Assembly: GCF_009363055.1 (NCBI RefSeq) | Contig: NZ_CP045292.1 | Span: 558,001 to 622,000 of the forward strand | DNA from: Flavobacterium haoranii | Lineage (GTDB): Bacteria; Bacteroidota; Bacteroidia; Flavobacteriales; Flavobacteriaceae | Length of the DNA: 64,000 bases | Direction of reading: 5' to 3' | The notes under the pieces: generated by a model | Told to the model about the DNA's origin: nothing | Seen by the model: the letters and a program-made list of their open reading frames with translations, nothing else | Database searches by the model: none | Part shown: piece by piece, positions 55,080 to 64,000 of the stretch | Position numbering within the stretch: position 1 is the first letter of the stretch | Layout of the letters: the number at the start of each line of letters is the position of its first letter | Program-made: the position numbers and the translations under genes

Positions 55080-55526
55080 ATGAAAATAAATTGGGGAACA
55101 GGAGTTGTAATTGCATTCGGACTTTTTATAAGTTTTATCCTGTATTTTGTAATAAAAGTGCAATCTAATCCAGAATATGATAACGAATTAGTTACAGCCG
55201 AATATTATAAAAAAGAGGCAACTGTTCAATCAGACATTGAGAAACAAAAAAATGCAAACGCATTAGAAACTAAACTAGAGATTACAAAAACAGATGAAGG
55301 AATTGTAGTTTCTTTTCCAAAAACATTTAAACCAGAAGTTATTAAAGGCAAAGTGTCCCTTTACAGACCGTCAAACCAAAAGTTAGATTTTGAAGTTCCT
55401 ATTTCAATTTCTACTTCATATTTGCTCATACCTAAAAGTAATTTGGATGGCGGTCTTTGGGACATTACTGTAGATTGGTCTTATGAATCGACCGATTATT
55501 TAAACAAAGAAACAATTTATTTTTAA
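55080..55526 (+). CDS. ccoH: FixH-family protein (CcoH)
   Basis: The 148-residue protein has one N-terminal helix (about residues 5-24) followed by a beta-rich domain with DNELVTAEYYKKEATVQSDIEKQKNA, as in FixH. It is 18 bases after ccoG and 15 before the SafE-like gene; it should help assemble cbb3 oxidase. Confidence 0.9.
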   Translation: MKINWGTGVVIAFGLFISFILYFVIKVQSNPEYDNELVTAEYYKKEATVQSDIEKQKNANALETKLEITKTDEGIVVSFPKTFKPEVIKGKVSLYRPSNQKLDFEVPISISTSYLLIPKSNLDGGLWDITVDWSYESTDYLNKETIYF

Positions 55527-55541
55527 GGTTTAAAAAACAAA

Positions 55542-56243
55542 ATGCTTTATACCGCTTTAATATTTGGTTTAGTTAGTAGTCTGCACTGCGTTGGTATGTG
55601 TGGGCCTATTGCTATGATGCTACCAGTAGATAGAAGCAATGAAACAAAAAGAGTATTACAAATACTAACATACCATTTAGGAAAGTTATCGGCTTATGGA
55701 AGTTTAGGATTAGTTTTTGGAATTTTAGGAAAAGGTTTCTTTTTGGCGGGAATTCAGCAACAACTTTCAATTACTGTTGGAATTTTTATGATTGCTGTTG
55801 CCATAATACCCGAAAAAGAGTTTGCAAAATATAATTTCTCTAAACCTATCTATAAAATTATTTCTAAAGTTAAAAGTTCTCTTGGTAACCAATTTAAAAA
55901 GAAATCATTTCAATCTTTATTTACAATTGGGTTGTTAAATGGATTTTTACCTTGTGGAATGGTTTATGTTGCGCTATTTGGTGCTTTAGCTATGAATTCA
56001 ATCCAAATGAGCGTTTTGTATATGATTTTGTTTGGTATAGGAACTATTCCTTTAATGAGCATTGTCGTATATTTATCGAATATAGTAACAGTTTCTTTTA
56101 GATCGAAAATACAACGCATAATACCTTTTGTTGCAGTTTTTATTGGACTGTTATTTATATTAAGAGGACTTAATTTAAATATACCATATATTTCACCAGG
56201 TACAATTGATTTATTTGTGCAAAGCGAAGCTAACTGTCATTAA
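55542..56243 (+). CDS. TauE/SafE-like membrane protein of the cco locus (CcoA/UreH-type)
   Basis: The 233-residue protein has about six helices and the motifs SLHCVGMCGPIAMMLP near residue 12 and NGFLPCGMVYVALFGALAM near 128. In cco loci this family has been linked to metal or sulfur transport; the cysteine pairs suggest copper. It ends the cluster and is followed by a strong terminator. Confidence 0.85.
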   Translation: MLYTALIFGLVSSLHCVGMCGPIAMMLPVDRSNETKRVLQILTYHLGKLSAYGSLGLVFGILGKGFFLAGIQQQLSITVGIFMIAVAIIPEKEFAKYNFSKPIYKIISKVKSSLGNQFKKKSFQSLFTIGLLNGFLPCGMVYVALFGALAMNSIQMSVLYMILFGIGTIPLMSIVVYLSNIVTVSFRSKIQRIIPFVAVFIGLLFILRGLNLNIPYISPGTIDLFVQSEANCH

Positions 56244-56274
56244 AATTTGGCAGCTATTTATTAGTTTAATTGGT

Positions 56275-56309
56275 AAAAAAAAGCATCAACTTTAGTTGAT
56301 GCTTTTTTT
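56275..56309. terminator. Bidirectional intrinsic terminator after the cco locus
   Basis: AAAAAAAGCATCAACT pairs with AGTTGATGCTTTTTTT across two bases, between convergent genes (stops at 56243 and 56329). Confidence 0.9.
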
Positions 56310-56328
56310 ATTTGGTAACTATTTTAAA

Positions 56329-57501
56329 TTAGTTAACCAATATCTTTTTAATTTGTTTTGCCGAGTTATTACTTAATTCTAAGAAGTAAAAACCAGAAGC
56401 TAAACCTGTAATTTCATAATTGTCGTTAATTTTTGAAGGATTATTTTCTTCTTGAATTAATTGACCATTAATATTATAAATTGCGATTCTTGTTAAATCT
56501 TCTGTTGAATTTATTGTAAAATTACCGTTATTACTCGGATTTGGATATACAGATATATAATTTGTTGCAAAACTATTAGTACTTAAATTAGCAATTTGTG
56601 TACATTGAGTAGGATAGATTTGACAGATAAACTCTGGATGGTCAATGTAAGGATTTCTATTGTTTTGATGTGCAAAAATTGCATTATTTTGATTAATTTC
56701 TTTTTGAGAAACAGGATCATCTAAATGCCATTTTATCAATCTTAAAATAAAAGCATCAGAAAAAACTTTATTAATTGAACCATCAAACATATTTTTAGCT
56801 TCACAAGTAGATGCATTTGCTCCAGAATAAAAATCATCCATTAAATCTTCATAACGTGTTGCAAAATAAAAGAAACTTCTAGCAATATCACCTTTAAATT
56901 CATCTAGTGGTTCAAACACTGTTCCATTATAAGTAGAATAAGCATTAATTAAATTAGAACCTCTTTTAGAACCATTTTGAGACGTGTAATTTGCTGAATT
57001 AACAACACCAAATGGTAAATTGTTTCTAGCTCCATTTACAGAACCATCAGAAGGCACTGCATGAAAAGGATCGTTTTTCATTGGGTTAGTTGCAAAATGA
57101 TCAAAATAAGATTGAGGAACCAAATGTTCTCTATTATAACAATCACCTTCTCCATTATATGAGCCACATTGGTCAGTAGAAACTATAAAGTTATAAGGAT
57201 CTGTACCAGTAGGGTTCTCAGAATACATGTCTAATATAGTATTGTCATTTTCATAATAAATATCATGGAAAGCATTGTTATTTGCGTACAAAGTCCATAA
57301 TGCGCCGTATCCTTGATCAGCGTGTAGATATTCTGGACTAAGACCATCAGCTTGATCATCAATTATTTTTTTTAATTGAGTTTTTAAAGTGTATCCTGTT
57401 AGAGGACTTGTTAATAAAGCTGAGTCATAATATCCAGTAGGTATTTGAGCAACTGAAATTAATGCAAACAATAAGGTTAAAATAGTGTAATTTTTTTTCA
57501 T
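56329..57501 (-). CDS. Secreted endonuclease I family nuclease with type IX secretion tail
   Basis: The 390-residue product has a signal peptide (ending LISVAQ, about residue 19), an endonuclease I domain with CYNREHLVPQSYF near residue 121 (catalytic His) and GARNNLPFGVV near 156, and a C-terminal domain beginning SVYPNPSNNGNFTIN and ending SAKQIKKILVN, typical of type A sorting signals. It is probably exported through the type IX system and digests extracellular nucleic acid. Confidence 0.93.
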   Translation of the reverse strand: MKKNYTILTLLFALISVAQIPTGYYDSALLTSPLTGYTLKTQLKKIIDDQADGLSPEYLHADQGYGALWTLYANNNAFHDIYYENDNTILDMYSENPTGTDPYNFIVSTDQCGSYNGEGDCYNREHLVPQSYFDHFATNPMKNDPFHAVPSDGSVNGARNNLPFGVVNSANYTSQNGSKRGSNLINAYSTYNGTVFEPLDEFKGDIARSFFYFATRYEDLMDDFYSGANASTCEAKNMFDGSINKVFSDAFILRLIKWHLDDPVSQKEINQNNAIFAHQNNRNPYIDHPEFICQIYPTQCTQIANLSTNSFATNYISVYPNPSNNGNFTINSTEDLTRIAIYNINGQLIQEENNPSKINDNYEITGLASGFYFLELSNNSAKQIKKILVN

Positions 57502-57513
57502 GATAATCTAATT

Positions 57514-58728
57514 TTATTTTTTTCGTTCAAGTAATGCCATGTAAAAACCATCAAAACCACTTTCATGAGCTAATACTTTTTGATCTTTTACAAAGGTAAA
57601 GTTTTTACCTGATTCAGAATTTAAGAAATGCTTAATTTGTTCCTGATTTTCAGAAGGTAACACAGAACAAGTGGCATAAACTAATTTACCACCAGGCTTA
57701 ACAATTTTAGAATAGTTTTCTAAAACTTCTGCTTGCGTTTTTTTAATATTTTCTACAAACTCGGGTTTTAATTTCCACTTACTATCCGGATTTCTTTTTA
57801 AAACCCCAAGTCCACTACAAGGAGCATCAATTAAAACGCGGTCTGCTTTTTCGTGTAGCTTTTTAATTACTTTAGTAGAATCAATAACTCTAAACTCTAC
57901 ATTGTGAACACCATTTCTCTTAGCTCTTGTTTTTAATTGCTTTAATTTACTTTCATAAATATCCATAGCAATCAATTGCCCTTTATTATTCATTAAAGAA
58001 GCAAGGTGTAATGTTTTTCCACCAGCGCCAGCACAAGTATCTACAACGCGCATTCCAGGTTCAACATCTAAATAATAAGCTACTAATTGAGAAGAAGCAT
58101 CTTGAACTTCAAACAAACCATCTCTAAAAGCTTGTGTTAAAAATACATTTGCTCTTTCTTTTAGTATTAATGCATCAGGATAATCTTTCAAGAATTCGGT
58201 TTCTATATTATCATCCATTAATATTGCACGTAACTTTTCTTTTGTAGTTTTAAGAGTATTAACTCTTAAAATAACTTCTGCTTGTTGGTTTTGTGCTGCA
58301 AGTTCTTTACTCCAAGTTTTTTCTCCAAGTTCAGCAATACCTAATTCATCCATCCAATCTGGAATAGATTCTTTGAATTTTCTAATTTTAGATAATTCAT
58401 CAAACTTACCTTTAATTCTTCTAACAGGAGTATTTTCAAAATATTTCCAATCTGGTAGTGTAATTCCTCTTAATACTGCCCAAACTGCAAAAATTCTCCA
58501 AACATTATCTCTTGTAAAAGGTTCTTTTACTTCAGCAATTTCCATATATAAACGTTTCCAGCGAACTATTTCATAAATAGTTTCAGCAACAAATTTTCTG
58601 TCTTTGCTTCCCCAACGTTTGTCTTTTTTTAATGCAATTGCTACTACTTTATCAGCATAAGCACCTTCATTAAAGATAGCCATTAATGAATCGATAACCG
58701 TAAAGCATAAATTTCTATGTAATCTCAT
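57514..58728 (-). CDS. RsmB-like 16S rRNA m5C methyltransferase
   Basis: The 404-residue protein has an N-terminal NusB-like helical part, the SAM site VVDTCAGAGGKTLHLA near residue 229, DAPCSGLGVLKRNPDSKWK with the first Cys near 299 and YATCSVLPSENQEQI with the catalytic Cys near 352. It fits RsmB/NOL1/NOP2 enzymes methylating C5 of cytosine in rRNA. The start at MRLHRNLCF matches relatives. Confidence 0.9.
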   Translation of the reverse strand: MRLHRNLCFTVIDSLMAIFNEGAYADKVVAIALKKDKRWGSKDRKFVAETIYEIVRWKRLYMEIAEVKEPFTRDNVWRIFAVWAVLRGITLPDWKYFENTPVRRIKGKFDELSKIRKFKESIPDWMDELGIAELGEKTWSKELAAQNQQAEVILRVNTLKTTKEKLRAILMDDNIETEFLKDYPDALILKERANVFLTQAFRDGLFEVQDASSQLVAYYLDVEPGMRVVDTCAGAGGKTLHLASLMNNKGQLIAMDIYESKLKQLKTRAKRNGVHNVEFRVIDSTKVIKKLHEKADRVLIDAPCSGLGVLKRNPDSKWKLKPEFVENIKKTQAEVLENYSKIVKPGGKLVYATCSVLPSENQEQIKHFLNSESGKNFTFVKDQKVLAHESGFDGFYMALLERKK

Positions 58729-58983
58729 TTCTTTTAAAATAAATAAGCCGACAAAGATAATTAATAATTATAGGATAGCGAATAATTTAAAATCTTTTTA
58801 TCCTTAATATTTGATAGCAGTTTTAAAGTAGATTTATTCAAAGGTAGAAATAGTCTTTTGTCTAGCTTGTTGATTAATAATCTGTTAATTAAATGTTATA
58901 GTTTTTATTTTCGGGTAACAAAATAATTTTAAACACGTCTTACCTTTAAATCAATCATTAATCAAAATTAAATTTATTTAAAA

Positions 58984-59379
58984 ATGAAAAAAACGATCAG
59001 TTATTTAGGAATGGCATTACTTTGTTTAGGATTACAAACTGTTAATGCAAAAGAATTAGTTAATTCTAATAATTTAGAAATTAATTCTGAAGTTGTTACA
59101 ACTTTTGATGCTACACCTTTATGTGTTGCAATTAGTAAAGGAGATATAGATTTAGTAAAAAAACTTGTGGAGTATGGTGCTGATATTAATGACAAAATTC
59201 AGCGAGGAATTACTCCATTAATGATGGCTACAAGATATCAAAATGTAGAGATGGTTAAGTTTTTACTTTCTAAAGGTGCTAAATTAGATGTTAAAGACGA
59301 TAATGGAAAAACAGCTTTAGATCATGCAAAATCTATTAATGCTACAGAAATTATTCAGATTTTATCCGCAAAGAAATAA
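58984..59379 (+). CDS. Exported ankyrin-repeat protein
   Basis: The 131-residue product has a signal peptide (residues 1-22, ending TVNA) and two to three ankyrin repeats: TPLCVAISKGDIDLVKKLVEYGADIND, then ITPLMMATRYQNVEMVKFLLSKGAKLDVKD, then KTALDHAKSINATEIIQIL. It probably mediates protein contact in the periplasm. It is monocistronic, with 255 bases of AT-rich non-coding DNA before it. Confidence 0.88.
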   Translation: MKKTISYLGMALLCLGLQTVNAKELVNSNNLEINSEVVTTFDATPLCVAISKGDIDLVKKLVEYGADINDKIQRGITPLMMATRYQNVEMVKFLLSKGAKLDVKDDNGKTALDHAKSINATEIIQILSAKK

Positions 59380-59388
59380 TAGTAATCA

Positions 59389-59414
59389 AAAAGCCCAGCA
59401 TATGCTGGGCTTTT
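59389..59414. terminator. Bidirectional intrinsic terminator
   Basis: The 26-bp perfect palindrome AAAAGCCCAGCA / TGCTGGGCTTTT with TA at its centre lies between the ankyrin gene and the convergent peptidase gene. Confidence 0.9.
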
Positions 59415-59419
59415 ATTTT

Positions 59420-60508
59420 TTATTTAAAATAGGAAAACGTTTCGTTGTTTTCAATTTTAAGCAGTGATTCATAAATTAATTTAATTACATTTTCAACATC
59501 TTCTTGATGAACCATTTCTACCGTAGTATGCATATAGCGTAAAGGTAAAGAAATTAAAGCGGAAGCAACACCACCATTACTATAAGCAAAAGCATCTGTA
59601 TCTGTTCCAGTGGCTCTTGATGTAGCATGACGTTGAAAAGGGATTTTATTCTCTATAGCCGTATCAACTATCATTTCGCGTAATACATTTTGCGTGGCTG
59701 GAGCATAAGCAATAACTGGTCCACGTCCCATTTTTAAATCACCTTCAATTTTTTTATCAATCATTGGAGTAGTGGTATCATGACAAACATCAGTTACAAT
59801 AGCAACATTAGGTTTTATAGTTTGCGTTATCATTTCTGCACCACGTAAACCAATTTCCTCTTGAACTGAATTCACAATATATAATCCGAAAGGTAATTTC
59901 TTTTTGTTCTCTTTTAATAAACGAGCAACTTCAGCAATCATAAATCCACCCATTCTATTATCTATAGCACGACAAATAAATTTATTACCATTCAAGATTT
60001 CAAAATTATCTGGATATGTAATTACACAACCTACATGAATTCCTAATTCTTCAACTTCTTTTTTACTTTCGCAACCACAATCTATAAAGATGTTGCTAAT
60101 TTTTGCTGGTTCTTCTTTATCTCTATTACGTGTATGAATAGCTGGCCAACCAAAAACTCCTCTTACAATTCCTTTTTTAGTATGAATGTTTACTCTTTTA
60201 GAAGGTGCAATCATATGATCACTTCCACCATTTCTAATTACATAAATCAATCCATCTTCAGTAATATAGTTTACATACCACGAAATTTCATCAGCATGAC
60301 CTTCAATCACTACTTTATAAGGTGCATCAGGATTAATAACTCCAACAGCAGAACCGTACGTGTCGGTAATAAATGTATCAACATATGGTTTAAGGTAATC
60401 CATCCATATCTTTTGTCCCGAAGCTTCCCAACCTGTAGGTGAAGCATTATTCAAATAATTTTCTAAAAAGGTTAAAGATGATTTCTTTAATATCGATTTT
60501 GAACTCAT
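59420..60508 (-). CDS. M42-family aminopeptidase (FrvX/glutamyl aminopeptidase-like)
   Basis: The 362-residue metallopeptidase has EGHADEISWYV near residue 70 (first zinc His and Asp), CRAIDNRMGGFMIAEV near 180 (bridging Asp), SVQEEIGLRGAEM near 213 (general base Glu) and VTDVCHDTT near 237. It forms large tetrahedral assemblies in other bacteria and trims peptides in the cytoplasm. Confidence 0.93.
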   Translation of the reverse strand: MSSKSILKKSSLTFLENYLNNASPTGWEASGQKIWMDYLKPYVDTFITDTYGSAVGVINPDAPYKVVIEGHADEISWYVNYITEDGLIYVIRNGGSDHMIAPSKRVNIHTKKGIVRGVFGWPAIHTRNRDKEEPAKISNIFIDCGCESKKEVEELGIHVGCVITYPDNFEILNGNKFICRAIDNRMGGFMIAEVARLLKENKKKLPFGLYIVNSVQEEIGLRGAEMITQTIKPNVAIVTDVCHDTTTPMIDKKIEGDLKMGRGPVIAYAPATQNVLREMIVDTAIENKIPFQRHATSRATGTDTDAFAYSNGGVASALISLPLRYMHTTVEMVHQEDVENVIKLIYESLLKIENNETFSYFK

Positions 60509-60591
60509 AATAAAATTAATTTTTTGCTAAATTATAAAATTGGTATAAGAGTTGAGTATTATTTGATTATTTTTGAATCAATAACACGCAT

Positions 60592-61272
60592 ATGAAGTAT
60601 ATTTATATAGGTATATTATTTTTTATAACTCTTAATCTTTATTCTCAAGAAAAAGATACTTTAAAAGTTACGGCACAAGATTCAGCGGTAATATATTCAA
60701 TAGAATTAAAAGAAGTAGTCGTGGGTAAAGATGATTCTGCTTTAGACGAAGAAAGAAAAAAGCTTCTTATTCTTAAACGAAGAGTTTATAAAACGTATCC
60801 ATATGCAAAAATGACTGCCGAAAAATTAACGCAGTTAAATGCTACAATGGCAAAATTAAAAACTGAAAAAGAAAAGAAGAAGTATTTTAAAATTGTCGAA
60901 AAGTATTTAAAAGAAGAATTTGAACCACGCTTAAAAAAACTGTCACGCAAAGATGGTCAGATTTTAGTTAAATTAATTTATCGCCAAACAGGTGAAACAA
61001 CTTTCGATTTAATAAAAGATTATAAAAGTGGCTGGAAAGCATTTTGGTCAAATAATACTGCAAAACTTTTCGATATAAATATAAAGGAGAACTATGATCC
61101 ATTTGATGAATTAGAAGATTTTCATATAGAAAGTATTTTAGTTACTGCTTTTCGTCAAGGTCATTTAGTTAAACAAGATCCTGCAAAACCAATCAATCTA
61201 CAATTATTAGCATCTTCTTGGAAAGAGAAAATCGAAAAAGCTAAAGCAGCTAGAGAAAATACTAAAGATTAA
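60592..61272 (+). CDS. DUF4294-family secreted protein
   Basis: The 226-residue product has a signal peptide (residues 1-19, ending NLYSQ) and a helical, Lys-rich domain with LKRRVYKTYPYAKMTAEKLTQLNATMAK and KLIYRQTGETTFDLIKDYKSGWKAFWSN. This is DUF4294, common in Bacteroidota and without known function. It is the last protein gene before the rRNA operon. Confidence 0.85.
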   Translation: MKYIYIGILFFITLNLYSQEKDTLKVTAQDSAVIYSIELKEVVVGKDDSALDEERKKLLILKRRVYKTYPYAKMTAEKLTQLNATMAKLKTEKEKKKYFKIVEKYLKEEFEPRLKKLSRKDGQILVKLIYRQTGETTFDLIKDYKSGWKAFWSNNTAKLFDINIKENYDPFDELEDFHIESILVTAFRQGHLVKQDPAKPINLQLLASSWKEKIEKAKAARENTKD

Positions 61273-61635
61273 TTTTCTTTTTTAAGCAGCACTTATATAT
61301 TATTTCATAGGGAAACTTTTCCCGCTGTTCATTATATCTTTTTTTATTTGGTCTTTTTTTGGGGTTAAACGACAGTTTTAGAACTAGACATTTTGTTTTA
61401 AGAGCTTTTTTTAGGCTAAAAAAAGGATGTCATTACCATCGGGGCTGAAAAAGCGTTAAAAAAAACTTTATACATATATATTATTATAGTAGAGCAACTA
61501 CTTATATTATAGTATTAAAAAGGCTTAATAAAGGGTTTATAAAAAAAAGGTAAAAAAAAGTTTTTCTGTAAGTTGTTGTAATTCAGGTTAGAGAAAAAAA
61601 CTTTGCAAAAAAGGATAAAAAAAGGTTATAAAAAG

Positions 61636-61666
61636 TTTGCGAATACGGAAAAGAGTTCTACTTTTG
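61636..61666 (+). promoter_or_regulatory. rRNA promoter P1
   Basis: TTTG (61636-61639) and TACTTTTG (61659-61666) with 19-base spacing, followed by CACCCGC. It matches P3 in both boxes, in spacing and in the downstream CACCCGC. Confidence 0.75.
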
Positions 61667-61752
61667 CACCCGCTTTGATAAGGCAAAGAGTTCATAGAAA
61701 TACTGAAAAACGGATTAAAAAATTTTTAAAAAAAAGTTTAAAAAAGATTTGG

Positions 61753-61780
61753 TTTGTAAGAAGTAAAGATAGTATCTTTG
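61753..61780 (+). promoter_or_regulatory. Possible rRNA promoter P2
   Basis: TATCTTTG at 61773-61780 fits the -7 box and is followed by CCGTCCGC. The nearest TTTG (61753-61756) is only 16 bases away and a second at about 21 bases, so the -33 box is uncertain. Confidence 0.5.
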
Positions 61781-61920
61781 CCGTCCGCAAATGAGTCGTT
61801 AGACGAATTCACTGAACACAATTTAAAGATAGGTTTTAGTGAAGTAAAACGAGGAAGTTCTTTTAGAAAAATGACAAAAAAATAGGTTTGAAAAAAAATT
61901 AAAAAAAAGTTTCAAAAATA

Positions 61921-61951
61921 TTTGCGAGTTAAAAAAGAAGTTGTACTTTTG
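61921..61951 (+). promoter_or_regulatory. rRNA promoter P3
   Basis: TTTG (61921-61924) and TACTTTTG (61944-61951) with 19-base spacing, followed by CACCCGC as in P1. It lies about 140 bases before the 16S gene. Confidence 0.78.
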
Positions 61952-62090
61952 CACCCGCTAAACGAAAGAATAGCGAAAGACATAGAAGAATACGTTCATA
62001 GACATATTGGATTGACAGCATACAAAATTAAGAGAGTAAGACTCGATTAGAATTAACCTAGCACTTATCGTACAATATTAAAAATACTAC

Positions 62091-63606
<1,516 letters not shown>

Positions 63607-63682
63607 AGAGAAATGATAAGATGGTTAATAAAAAAGAGCTTTTACTCTCGCTGTTAGTTCAAAAAATAAGTTTTAAATACAG

Positions 63683-63756
63683 AGTCTCGTAGCTCAGCTG
63701 GTTAGAGTACTACACTGATAATGTAGGGGTCGGCAGTTCGAGTCTGCCCGGGACTA
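63683..63756 (+). tRNA. tRNA-Ile (GAT)
   Basis: A 74-base cloverleaf with acceptor AGTCTCG / CGGGACT, D arm GCTCAGCTGGTTAGAGT, anticodon GAT at 63717-63719, T arm with GTTCGAGTC and discriminator A. CCA is not encoded. Usual position after 16S in the rRNA spacer. Confidence 0.95.
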
Positions 63757-63791
63757 CTAAATTTAAGACGAAGGAAATTCTGGAAGTTGAG

Positions 63792-63833
63792 AATTCAAAA
63801 TTCGTAATTCTGAATTCATAATTCTGAATTTAA
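63792..63833. repeat. Heptamer repeat in the tRNA-Ile to tRNA-Ala spacer
   Basis: Six exact-period 7-bp units of the form AATTCnn (last one AATTTAA) run without interruption and stop 4 bases before the tRNA-Ala acceptor stem. Confidence 0.85.
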
Positions 63834-63837
63834 GAAT

Positions 63838-63910
63838 GGGGATTAGCTCAGCTGGCTAGAGCGCCTGCCTTGCACGCAGGAGGTCATCGGTTCGACTCCG
63901 ATATTCTCCA
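63838..63910 (+). tRNA. tRNA-Ala (TGC), acceptor stem one base short
   Basis: The 73-base gene has anticodon TGC (63871-63873), D arm GCTCAGCTGGCTAGAGC, T arm ATCGG / CCGAT and 3' acceptor ATTCTCC plus A. Only six bases (GGGGAT) precede the T8-A9 pair, where seven are needed; GGGGAAT would pair perfectly with ATTCTCC. One A (or G) seems to be missing, as in the frameshifted genes. The rRNA spacer continues to the window end without 23S. Confidence 0.92.
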
Positions 63911-64000
63911 CGAATCACTAAGGTGATAGCAGTTCATTGACATATTGAGAAAAGAAAAACATAAGTAGAATAGAAAGCACAGTTTTGCATTTATATGTAA

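Larger units (their letters stand above)
61273..62090 (+). other. Non-coding rRNA operon upstream region
   Basis: These 818 bases have no convincing gene. They are strongly A-rich, include a short GGGAAA/TTTCCC hairpin at 61310-61323, hold three promoters listed separately, and end in a 130-base leader before 16S. A 63-codon frame at 61603-61794 is made of poly-Lys codons over the promoters and is not accepted. Confidence 0.75.

Noticed and set aside
61310..61323. GGGAAA/TTTCCC hairpin as terminator of the DUF4294 gene
   Set aside because: No T run follows directly and the stem is only six pairs.
61603..61794. 63-codon frame before the rRNA operon
   Set aside because: It is made mainly of Lys codons from A-rich DNA and overlaps promoters P1 and P2.

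Overview
The window is low-GC DNA from a member of the Bacteroidota, most likely Flavobacterium or a close relative. The 16S rRNA gene looks flavobacterial. Promoters match the Bacteroidota TTTG / TAnnTTTG consensus, start codons lack Shine-Dalgarno sequences, one secreted nuclease has a type IX secretion sorting tail, and the cbb3 oxidase has the fused ccoN-ccoO form. Species cannot be assigned from sequence alone. The gene content is mainly chromosomal housekeeping; I see no prophage, insertion sequence, CRISPR array or integrated element.

Layout. 1-7.4 kb: end of prmA, a porin, an S1-domain protein, an alpha/beta hydrolase, a DODA-type dioxygenase, and a minus-strand group with a papain-like protease, a PH-domain protein and a beta-lactamase-fold lipoprotein. 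7.5-11.2 kb: menaquinone genes menB, menA, an MBL-fold hydrolase and menC. 11.2-31.4 kb: miaE, glmM, selO, tpiA, a thioredoxin-like pair, folP, rlmH, uvrA, an ECF sigma factor, nth, bcp and several unknown proteins. 31.5-37.7 kb: yaaA, a hydrolase, and a TetR-controlled tripartite efflux operon. 37.8-44.5 kb: a complete trp operon on the minus strand with leader peptide and attenuator. 44.5-46.3 kb: marR, a nitroreductase-family gene and yceI. 46.5-56.3 kb: rhodanese, an FNR-type regulator and the full cco locus for cbb3 oxidase. 56.3-61.3 kb: secreted endonuclease I, an RsmB-like methyltransferase, an ankyrin protein, an M42 peptidase and a DUF4294 protein. 61.3-64 kb: start of an rRNA operon (three tandem promoters, 16S, tRNA-Ile, tRNA-Ala).

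Regulation can be read directly at several places. A trp leader peptide with three Trp codons precedes a terminator whose loop and 3' arm can pair with the leader stop region. Paired TetR operators and paired MarR palindromes overlap the -7 boxes of their own genes, and the MarR core also occurs over the promoter of the distant dioxygenase. Two FNR-like boxes sit at exactly the same distance from the TTTG of the -7 region in front of ccoI and ccoS.

Two cautions and one pattern. First, four genes (beta-lactamase-like, menA, hlyD-like, and ccoNO twice) are each restored by adding one base to a short homopolymer, and tRNA-Ala lacks one acceptor base; this looks like sequencing or assembly error rather than biology. 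Second, several functions here are family-level only. The pattern: many intergenic gaps hold degenerate 7- or 8-bp tandem repeats whose unit differs from gap to gap, and a separate GTCA/GAGC/GTCGA repeat occurs both between genes and inside the glmM and selO reading frames.
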